In this document: positions 22,719 to 31,473 of the stretch, in pieces
Position numbering within the stretch: the first letter of the stretch is position 1
Layout: the number at the start of each line of letters is the position of its first letter
Origin: Isoetes taiwanensis
Lineage: Eukaryota > Streptophyta > Lycopodiopsida > Isoetales > Isoetaceae
Assembly: GCA_021234155.1 (NCBI GenBank)
Contig: JAJEKV010000031.1
Location: 8,012,748-8,076,747, forward strand
Direction of reading: 5' to 3'
DNA: 64,000 bases
Translations under genes and position numbers: made by a program
Notes under the pieces: generated by a model
Database searches by the model: none
Told to the model about the DNA's origin: nothing
The model's input: the letters and a program-made list of their open reading frames with translations, nothing else

Positions 22719-23436
22719 TCAATTTGAAAATTCAGTGACTCCAATCATCTTCAAAAAGTGCTGGAACTTTGGTCTTCCCAATGCTTTGGTCATAATATCT
22801 GCAGCCATATCTGCTGTTGGACAGAAATCTAGCTTGAGCATTCCTTTTTCAATCACGTCTCGAATGAAATGATATTTGATATCCACGTGTTTCATTCGTT
22901 TATGATCAACTGGATCATTTGCTATGCATATTGCTCCCTGGTTATCAACTTTGACAATCATACCTTGGGTGTTTTGAATTTGTAACTCCAATGCCAGGCG
23001 CTGCATCCACAATCCTTCATTGAAAGCATTGCCAATAGCATAGTATTCTGCTTCTGTGGAAGACTGAGCCACACATTTTTGTTTGCAACTGCTCCAACTT
23101 ACAGGTCCTCCCCCCATCATGAAAACAAAACCAGAAGTTGATTTTCTGTCAGATGATCCAGCCCAATCTGAATCAGAATAGCCAATAGGCAGTGTGTCAT
23201 CTCGTGAGCAATAATGGATGCCAAGTTTGAGGGTACCAGCCACATATCTAAGGCAACGTTTGAGGGAGCAGCAATGGGTCTATTTTGGATCATTATAAAT
23301 TTGACTGAGTTTTGAGATGGCAAGAGATAAGTCCGGTCGGGTGGCAAGAGCAGCAAAATTTAATGTTCCAATGATGTTTCTGTACTGCTCACGAATAGGC
23401 AAAAAATTTGGAGAGCAAATTGGGTCATCAGGATGG
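22719..23436 (-). pseudogene. Copia RT C-terminus and RNase H
   Basis: Continuation of the Copia polyprotein after the Gypsy-1 insertion. It starts at 23436 with HPDDPICSPNFLPIREQYRN and LNFAALATRPDLSLAISKLS, the RT connection typical of Copia. It then shows RNase H motifs: IGYSDSDWAG (first Asp), KSTSGFVF, WSSCKQKCVAQSSTEAEYYA (Glu) and VDNQGAICIA (Asp), ending at a stop at 22719. A frame break occurs around 23240-23290, so the copy is not intact. The N-terminal side of the same domain is at 35473. Confidence 0.9.
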
Positions 23437-23441
23437 AGAAT

Positions 23442-24169
23442 TGTAGAAGGAATAATTTGTTCAGAATTATGCATTTTGGGTGAAATAGTGATTCCGAGAG
23501 CATTGCCACGTGCTCTTACCTTTGCAAGTTGTGTAAAATCGGTCATATTGGCATATTTGGTTGCTAACTGAAATTGTGAACTTTGAAAAGATATTATTTT
23601 AATGGTGGAAGTATGTATTGTTATTAAAAGAAAACCTATGGTGGAGATTTCTTGGATCTAAGGGCTAGGAGCAAAAGCCCCTTTTCTCTTGAAAGGGCAC
23701 GAATGTTACAGATTAGGGTGAGACCAGTTGGAAAAGCGGAGCAGGCATTGGGAGCATATCCGACCAGAAGGGAAGCGGCCGATCAGAGCGTAGCAGCAGG
23801 CCGAATCCTTCCAGCTCGAATCATGCTGAAGATCTTCTGATACATTTCGTGGCTGTTTGATCATGCTGTATTCAGAGATAAGTCTGTTACAAATTTTGTT
23901 ATTCAATTTTAAAACTATGAATGTGATTCCTATTGCCAAACTGCCTGTGTTTATGGCTTGTTTATGAGATAAGTGCTATGGATATTTGGTGTATTCAGAT
24001 CTGAAACTATAACTCTGGTTCATTATCATATTACTTGTTATGAAATGTCTCCTGTGAATCTTTAAATCCTTATCGCTATATATCTGGATACCTGGGTTCA
24101 ATTCCCTGTGTATTGATAATGCATTATCTGCTGGCTATATTGTTCCTACACACACGAAAACCCCTTACA
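23442..24169 (+). repeat. Gypsy-1 5' LTR
   Basis: 728 bp, TG...CA ends. Compared with the 3' LTR it lacks a 7-bp segment near 24010 and carries a few substitutions. Its first 125 bp stay open in the same frame as the adjoining Copia RT, which creates a misleading chimeric reading frame. Confidence 0.95.
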
Positions 24170-24444
24170 TGTTTGGTGGCTTCGCCCGGACCAGGCTTAG
24201 AGTGAGCGAGATTATCTCATGCATAAACTTTGCATCTGGAAAGAACCGGGAATGATTAATAATTATTATTTGCTTGTCTGAATAATTGCTTGCATACTTG
24301 CTTCTGAATAAATTATGTTAAAAGTTTGAAAGGGGGGAAAACTTCACTGGGAATAGTAAATGGGGATAGAAGCGCCATGCTAAACAGAAGAGCGAGAGTG
24401 CCACTGTTATAGATGGGACATGCCACCCATAAAACCTGTGATGT

Positions 24445-24804
24445 ATGAATCCATCATTCACTAAAGAGCAAAGAGAGAAGCAAGCTCAATTAAGACAAGA
24501 GAGATATAATAGACGCCAGCAACAACAACAAGAGGAGAAAGATCTTCAGTTAAAAACACTATTCCACAGGACTAGCCATTCTGAAAATCACATTTCACAA
24601 AATACACAAAATATGAGCACATCATCTGTTAAATCAGCGCGCATGCGCTATGGTACTTTTAGTGGTCAGGTAGGAGAAGACCCTGATGCACATGTTAGCC
24701 ATTTTCTTACGGTGAGTGAGGCAAATCAAGAGAATACAAACACAGAGCGATTAAGATGGTTTCCAGCCACGTTGATGGGTGGAGCTTCAGAGTGGTATCG
24801 CCAT
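24445..24804 (+). pseudogene. Gypsy-1 gag, N-terminal part
   Basis: Start ATG at 24445. A Gln/Arg/Glu-rich helical leader (RRQQQQQEEKDLQLK) is followed by RMRYGTFSGQVGEDPDAHV and RLRWFPATLMGGASEWYRH, the beginning of the Retrotrans_gag capsid domain. The reading stops where a MITE terminal repeat begins at 24802. The rest of the capsid domain resumes at about 28162, so the insertion inactivates gag. Confidence 0.9.
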
Positions 24805-25233
24805 TAACTACCATTAACATTAATGAACACAACCATTGAGTCCAACACATTTAAATTAAAATCCCCCTTAGACTCCCTTTGGTTTGGGTGCATATTCACA
24901 CGGGGGGTGACTTCGGGCAACGAGAGCTGTTGGATAGGCATATCCATCCCTTATTCCTTAATCTACACCGTACGTAAAGTTCCTCGTTTGTGGGGTATGC
25001 AAGTACAAAATTTGCTATACTGTATAACAAGATTTGTAAAATACTATAAGATTTCAAGCAAAATACCATATGGTGTTGATTTTGTACATGCAAAATATAA
25101 TTATAAGGGCTCTCGCTGCCCTACGTCACCCCCGTGTGAATATGCACCCAAACCAAAGGGGGTCTAAGGGGGATTTTAATTTAAATGTGTTGGACTCAAT
25201 GGTTGTGTTCATTAATGTTAATGGTAGTTAATG
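24802..25233. mobile_element. MITE-1: 432-bp element with about 127-bp terminal inverted repeats
   Basis: The left arm 24802-24928 and right arm 25107-25233 are reverse complements with only a few differences (one T/C, a one-base G-run indel and scattered changes at the inner end). The ends read CATTAACTACC...GGTAGTTAATG. Because the flanks are palindromic (TTAA inside CATTAATG-like ends), the exact boundary and target duplication are ambiguous; a TTAA or TA target is possible. It sits exactly at the gag break. No coding capacity. Confidence 0.9.
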
Positions 25234-25418
25234 TTATGTGTTGGTTGTTATACTAAAAAAAATTTTGGGCCCTTCGGGCCCTAAAAAAACCAAACATACG
25301 TAAAAACATGTGAAACATGCAAAACTCCTATGATTTTCTTTCTAACCTTCAACCTCTCTCACTCTTGCAACAATGCTATATAACCTTCAACCTCTCTCAC
25401 TCTTGCAACAATGTATAA

Positions 25419-25739
25419 GGGTAAAAGCATGTTAGGGTGTACCACTTTTGGAACCTGCAAAAGTACATACACTAGGTACTTCAGAACTGGGTACTTTCTC
25501 ATTTTTATTTTCATTAAAACTAGTACAAATATCCAAAATAAAAGTCAAGGACGCATTAATATTCAAAGTTAAGATAAAGATAATGCTACCGGAGACCAAA
25601 ATATATATAAAAGTTCTAGAATGTACCTTTTATTGGGATATTACACAGGTACCCAGTACCCAGTCCTGGGTACCTTTTTAGGTACTTTTTTGGTCACTAA
25701 ATAATACTTTTTAAGGGACACCCTAACATGCTTTTACCC
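25419..25739. mobile_element. MITE-2: 321 bp with 22-bp perfect terminal inverted repeats
   Basis: Left repeat 25419-25440 (GGGTAAAAGCATGTTAGGG then TGT) and its exact complement at 25718-25739. ATAA lies immediately outside on both sides (25415-25418 and 25740-25743), a plausible 4-bp target-site duplication. The interior is AT-rich and non-coding. Ends differ from those of the Harbinger elements in this window. Confidence 0.9.
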
Positions 25740-26749
25740 ATAACAGTCTAACTCCTGCAACTATATGTAGCAATCTAGAAACATATACCATGGAATTAAA
25801 AAGAGAATATTTTGTTATGCAAGCCATAAGAACACCTTGGACAACCCAAGCCACTCACATTGCAGAATGTGACATGTGAATCCTGCTGCAGTAACACCAT
25901 ACACAAAGAACTCGAGTAACATTAAGCAATAAACCCATTCGATCATTGGTACATAAATGACTCAATTTATAGTGCTTCTAAATAAAATGCAAAGAATGGA
26001 GCATTAAATCTTATAGAGGCTATATTGTGCAAAGGCCAATATAAAGCCTACAATTTACAAGCAAAGGAATGATAGTTCAGTAATAACAAAAAACAGAAAT
26101 GCCCATTCCTTGCATTTGCTTTCAACAACAAAGCTTCAAATTCTAGAAGCTCAAATGCAATACGGCTGCAATTCTGTGCCACAACCTATAAAAAGGGGCT
26201 GTCGTGTTTATAAATCATGCTCTTGCGAAAGAGTTATCTTGTTGCCAAATTTTGTTCATGCCCAGTCATGAAACTGAATATGTGCTCTTGCAATCAATGC
26301 TAACCTAACCTAGTGAATGACGAGCGCAAGGGGCTGCAATTGAGTTCCCATCAGTTACTGGTGCAGACTGTTAGTGGGAAACCTGCAAATGAGCTAATGA
26401 ATTAGGCCAAGTAATTTCTGAATGATGGCATATTTCATATTAATCAAATTTCTCCAATGTCCAGCTTTTGATAATGGTCTGCACTATCCGCTGAGAAAGG
26501 CTTGATAAATAATAACCACGAACACAATGCCTTCTACTGAGATCACGCTGCTTGGAACCATATGACTAGATACTCATTTCCTAATTTTATGGTTGCATCA
26601 TATAATTCTTGGGACCACAATCCTTCATATCTTCCCATCTCAGCGGAGCAATAATAACATAGCCCTGACTCTGGTTACCCAAACAAACCGCACCAGCTCT
26701 TTATTAACATGTGTTCCAAAAACTTTGCAATGAGCATCCTAATATCGGT

Positions 26750-27653
26750 AAAAACCAGAATCTATATACAATCCAAGTAACAGTTGGTACTGTCAGGCGC
26801 CTTGAATTCTGTGGAAGAGTATGTTCCAGCATACTCTCATCTTTTTCGTAGTCAGCAAGATTACCCTGTTTTTATATTAATGATGAGATTTGAACAGATA
26901 AGTTTTTGAACACTGCAAAAAGCAGGAATTTACTCACAGGAACATGCGCAACTTTCTCATGATTATCTTTCACATGTCTGTATGCAAAGGAATTACCACA
27001 CTTTTCACATGCGTAAGGCTTTAACTCTAAGTGAACCACTTTGATGTGTTTCTCTAGATTCAATTTATGAGGGAAAAAAAAACCCCACCATCAGCAAAGA
27101 CAAAGACAAAAACAAAATCATATACCCTAGAAAACCTCTTCCTTGAATCTGCTATTGTATGCGTCTCAAAATGCTGTTTGCCTTGCTTCCTTAAGAAGGT
27201 TACACCACAGCTTTTACAATGTGTATATTTGTGAGAAACCCCCATATGATCTTGTAGGTCAGCAGGGCTATCAAAGGTCTGGCAACACCCATCAACTCCA
27301 CAGATAATAACTTCATGTTTACACTCTGAAACACAAAGTAAAAAGAAGTTAACTAGTTGACATATCTCCCAAAACACCGTCACATTTCAAAACTGCCCCT
27401 TGCAGGCTAATACAGAAAAAACCAAGCTAACCTCAGTGCAACACCAGGACTTCTTGAGAGGTCTCACGGGATCCGGACTTTTGCTGCACCCCTCTACTTC
27501 AGATACTGCACTTCCTTGATGGTGTGGCGCTGGCCTTTCATGAAATGACGTTTCAAATGACGTTCAAAATTCGGCTTAGAAGATTTTTCTAGCTTACAGC
27601 TTGGCCGATGGCACTTAAACACACTGCCTTCATGTTTTGCCTCACCCAAAGCC
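26750..27653 (-). pseudogene. TFIIIA-like C2H2 zinc-finger gene fragment with introns, captured in a transposon
   Basis: Minus-strand exons with splice sites. Exon a (about 27494-27653, after TTGACAG) has FKCHRPSCKLEKSSKPNFER and two His of a C2H2 finger. Exon b (about 27108-27327, after TTTGTGTTTCAG) has ICGVDGCCQTF...H...H and HCKSCGVTF...H...H. Exon c (about 26943-27060) has HIKVVH and CEKCGNSFAYRHVKDNHEK, then a GTGAGT donor; the FAY-HV-DNHE pattern is characteristic of the last TFIIIA finger. Exon d (about 26750-26866, after AAAACAG) reads LADYEKDESML and RRLTVPTV, weakly like the TFIIIA tail. Plant TFIIIA binds 5S rDNA and 5S RNA. Upstream fingers are missing and exon a ends at a stop, so this is a truncated genomic copy, not a retrocopy. 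Confidence 0.65.
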
Positions 27654-27753
27654 TGTCAATGTTGCTTCATGACGTTCAAAATTCGACTTAGAAGATTTTT
27701 CTAGCTTACAGCTTGCTTCATGTTTTGCCTCACCCAAAGCCTGTCAATGTTGC
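27555..27753. repeat. Tandem duplication of part of the zinc-finger exon
   Basis: The segment about 27555-27664 (GACGTTCAAAATTCG ... CCTGTCAATGTTGC) recurs at about 27669-27753, but the second copy lacks about 25 bp that encode the first Cys region of the finger. The duplication arose after the gene fragment was present. Confidence 0.8.
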
Positions 27754-27918
27754 CGTGATGACAAAAAAAAATTGGATCTCTTGCTGCAGAGTACAGAGCC
27801 CCCATGTCTTCGTTATTATACATGACAGAATTATCTGCCCCGCACCAAACATGAACATAACCCTAAACGCATAAACCCTAAAATGGGTTATCTCGAGCCT
27901 TGCATGTCGAGCAGAATG

Positions 27919-27985
27919 TGATAAGAAAATACAGTTTAAAAAAAAAGGAAGTGATAAGAAAATACAGTTTAAAAAAAAAAGGAAA
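27919..27985. repeat. 33-bp A-rich tandem repeat, two copies
   Basis: GTGATAAGAAAATACAG followed by TTTAAAAAAAAA occurs twice in a row, differing by one A in the poly-A part. Confidence 0.8.
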
Positions 27986-28161
27986 TATATGATATGTGGG
28001 TCTAAACCATTGGATATAGGCATCAAAATTAGTTCAAGCGTATGCGCACTCTAGATATACTAATTAGTATGCCTCATCAAATACATCCATGAAATCATAT
28101 AAAAACCTTAGGAAAAAAAGTACAAAAATACAAAAGAAACCCCCTGTTATTATGCTACATA

Positions 28162-31100
28162 TTGAAGAATACCACTTATGCTACTTGGAAGGAATTCGAA
28201 GAAGCATTTCTAGAAACTTTTAGACCTGCAGGGTTTATAGATAGACTGGATGACGAATTACAAGACTTCACCATATTGCCAAACGAGTCTATTCAAAGTT
28301 ATGTTAATAGATTTCGTAGACTCTTGGGTAAGAAACCCAAACCACCAGATGTCGAATATCAGATTAGATGGTTTACTAAAGGACTTCCTAGCCACATGAG
28401 CTTTTACGTAAAAATGCAGTCCCCTGCGTCCTTAGAAGCAGCAATTAAAATTGCATCCCAACTAGAACTGGCGGGGATGAATTATATGAGAAACCCACAA
28501 ATGAATGCTAATATGACAAGCATCCCTAGTTTCTATGCGCCAATGGGGCAAAGTGCGGCTACACCTAATATTCCAGACATACATGTCCATTATGCATCCC
28601 CTCAATTAGTTGATTATAGTAGAATGCCTTACGGAGCAACTTCTAGAGGGTTGGTGCATCCACAAATAGCTCCAAATCAGCCTCCTATATCTGATCTTCA
28701 AACAACTATTAGGCAAACTATTGATGGGGTCTTGAAAAAGGAGTTGGGTAAGCAATTATCTGCAATTAGAACACCTCGTAATTTAGAGCCCAAGCCCCGT
28801 AGAAATGTATGGTGTGTTCAATGTCAAGGTTATGGTCATTTTCCCAATGAGTGTCCTTTGACCAAGCCTAGGACATGGTGCAATTATTGTTGTAGGAGTA
28901 ACCATAATGATAATGACTGTTATTTCCAGCAAGATAGGAGAGTTGATCCAGCGAGGACAAATGTGAGACCTGCTGTCTCAAAACCATCTAGCACACCTAG
29001 CTATTATATCCAACCCGCTATGGTAGGCGGTGGACAAATGCCGCCATTAGTTCCTGTTTATGCTGCTAATCCATCTACACACGGGAGAAATAATACACCC
29101 AATAGGTTCTCAAGACCATCACCAAGACCGGCAAGGCCTCAACGACAAGTGACATGTTATAGGTGCCATGAAATTGGCCATATAGCTCCTAATTGTCCCA
29201 ATCCACGAAAAGAAGTAGGTTTTGAACCTGTGTGTGGCATTTGTAATACTCAAGGTTTACACTCACAGGATAGATGTCCTCATGCATTGCCACAACGATC
29301 TATGGATAAAGGGTCTAGGGGGGAAGAAAAAATGGTTGACTCTAATTTATGTGAACCAATAGAGGAAAACTCATGCCCTATCTATCAGATGCAATTGAAT
29401 CCTACTAATCAGAGAAGGAGTAGATGTGTGAGATTTGAAAAGCCCGAATTCTTAGGATTGGGTGACACCCAAAACACACCCCAAGAGACTTTGCATGACA
29501 CACCCACATTTAAAGAACTTAAAGGCATTATGGATGCAAGAAACTCCTCTTTTCCAAACGAGAAAGAGTCTGGAGAGCAACTTAGGAAACCAAGGAGTAG
29601 AAGAAAATATAAGAAAATTCTAAAACTTTCTAAAGACATGCCTACTTATGATATATTGGCAGATCTAGGTAATATCAGACCTACTATCACCTTTACACAA
29701 TTATTGTCCTTATCCCCTTCCTGTAGAAAGGAAGTGGCTACAGCTCTACGATTGCAGAAGGATGTATCCGTTAATTCTATATGGCCCTCTTTGTTTGATA
29801 TGAAATCGCCATCTGTGCATGTTGTTATAGGGGATTTGGGGCTAGATTCTGCTGTGATCGACGGTGGATCTGGGGTTAACATTATGCCAGAAGAAACTCT
29901 TCGAAGATTAGACCTACCTGCACCTTCTCCTGTTTATTTTAGAGTAAGGATGGCTGATCAAAGACGAGTAAAACCTTTAGGCATGATTACAGGCGTAAAA
30001 ACTATGATTGCAAATCTTGTATTCCATGTAGATTATGTAGTTCTGAAAGCTACCACCACGGTATGTTCTTATCCATTATTATTAGGCCGACCATGGTTGT
30101 TGCAGGCCAGAGCAATACACGATTGGCATAGAGGAATTGTAGTTATTGGTGATGGAAATAATAGGGTGGAAATTAGAGTGAGTGAAATGCCAAAAGCTGT
30201 TGCACAATTTGAAGTAGAATCTGATTCCAGTGACGATGATAGTGAAAGTAGTGATGACGATGATCCTGATTATAATCCAGATAGTGCATATGCGAATGTA
30301 GCATCCTCTAGTGAGCCACAAGAGGATATGACCTTGAAAGAAGAAGGTGTGTACGGAGTTTATAATGATGCGGTTGTAGACTTGGAGGATACAATTCTAA
30401 ATTTCATGGGTGTTATAGATGTTAACCAAGTTGAAATGGAGAAAGAATGCGAGGAAGAAGAAGAAGAAGAAGAATATATTAAACAAGATAAATATCCTGA
30501 TTATTTCACGAAGTGCACAATTCAAGAGATCAAGGTGGAAAAGAAGCATGCGCATGAAATTAGTCAATATGAAACCTTCTCACAACCTCCTAAGGTGCAA
30601 GAAATTAACCTCGGGAAAGGAGGAGAAGTAAAGACAATAAAGTTAGGGGCTAATGTCACTGGGGATTTGTATGACAATTGTGTCGCCTTATTTTCAAAAT
30701 ATCAGGACATTTTTGCGTGGTCATATGATGATTTGAAGGGCATTAACCCGTCCTTATGTATGCATAAGATTGAGCTTCATGCTAATGCTAAACCTGTAGT
30801 GCAAAAACCTTATAGACTTAATCCCAAATTTGCCAAAGCAGTTAAGGAGGAGATTGATAAGCTGCTTAAGGTTGGCTTTATCTATCCTGTAGATTATAGT
30901 GAATGGGTATCACCTATTGTGTGTGTATATAAGAAAAATTTAAAAATACGTGTATGTGTTGATTATCGAAAGTTGAACGATGCTACTCGAAAAGACCATT
31001 TTCCTATTTCCTTCACAGACGAAGTGTTAGATGCTGTAGCGGGTCACGAGGTGCACCCTGGACTACCACAGCCGTCAGATCTGTCAATCCCACGGCTCAG

Positions 31101-31248
31101 ACTGTATGTTGGAGCCTCTGGGCACCTCTCGTTTCGATTATGCTCATTTATGATTGGGGGCGCCTATGATTTTGAGATGTCAAATACGAGTTTGCCTAAG
31201 GTTTTGATAGTATATCGAGCCTCTATACGGCTTCGCTTAAGGTTTTAG
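28162..31248 (+). pseudogene. Gypsy-1 gag C-terminus, protease and RT N-terminus
   Basis: A long open frame of 1028 codons, resuming inside the capsid domain (TTYATWKEFEEAFLETFRP). At about residues 217-231 and 239-253 are two CCHC knuckles (CVQCQGYGHFPNEC, CNYCCRSNHNDNDC); a third (CYRCHEIGHIAPNC) is near 331 and a looser fourth (C-x2-C-x5-H-x4-C) near 358. The retropepsin site is DGGSGVN near 566, with a flap-like region and LLLGRPWL behind it. An Asp/Ser/Glu-rich linker (about 690-790) precedes the RT start (residues about 870-960: VCVDYRKLNDATRKDHFP). After GHE, near 31050, the frame runs into an insertion and ends at 31248. The capsid N-terminus is at 24445. Confidence 0.9.
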
Positions 31249-31473
31249 AATATGAAATACGGGAGTTTGAACCTCTACCAAAATAACTCAATGCCCTAAT
31301 AAGACTACCTTAACCAATCTAACCAGTGAGCTAACGTGACTATTTTTTATCTTAAATCTATGTTTTTTTTATAATAACCCATTGAATTGTTTTATGGATA
31401 TGGTCTTAGGTCTATGGTTTCAGGGATTACATCGATATCATATCCCCCTGGAACCCCCTGTTATTTTGCTACA
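31051..31473 (-). mobile_element. Insertion in Gypsy-1 RT carrying a tRNA-like SINE head
   Basis: The RT reading breaks after GHE at about 31050 and resumes with YSFMDGFSGYN at about 31474. Within the insert the minus strand has an A-box-like TAGCTCACTGGTTAG (31322-31336) and a B-box-like GGTTCAAACTCCC (31261-31273) in the order and rough spacing of an RNA polymerase III tRNA-type promoter, suggesting a tRNA-derived SINE running leftward. The portion 31346-31473 is unexplained. Its last 22 bp match the right edge of the gag insertion (28139-28160) except for one base. No target duplication could be fixed. Confidence 0.55.

Larger units (their letters stand above)
25234..28160. other. Remainder of the 3.35-kb block inserted in Gypsy-1 gag
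   Basis: Host-like DNA between MITE-1 and the point where gag resumes. It contains a short GGGCCCTTCGGGCCC hairpin (about 25266-25281), a 33-bp tandem repeat (25343-25375, 25381-25413), MITE-2, a stretch with no recognised feature (25744-26750), the TFIIIA-like gene fragment with a duplicated exon segment, and two copies of a 33-bp A-rich repeat (about 27919-27985). Its right edge shares a 22-bp sequence with the other insertion at 31452-31473. The transposon type that carried it is unknown. Confidence 0.6.

Noticed and set aside
23280-23546. Single reading frame resembling a continuous Copia RT segment with an extra N-terminal part
   Set aside because: The first half is Gypsy-1 LTR sequence (starts at 23442) and only the rest is Copia. 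The same LTR half recurs at 34732 next to unrelated DNA, so the frame is chimeric by chance.
24802-28160. Helitron as carrier of the TFIIIA fragment
   Set aside because: No TC start and CTRR end with a hairpin could be placed at the breakpoints; left open rather than called.
31051-31473. Spliceosomal intron in Gypsy-1 RT
   Set aside because: The left edge has a GTGCAC start, but the right edge lacks an AG acceptor in a suitable context, and a tRNA-like promoter lies within; an insertion explains it better.
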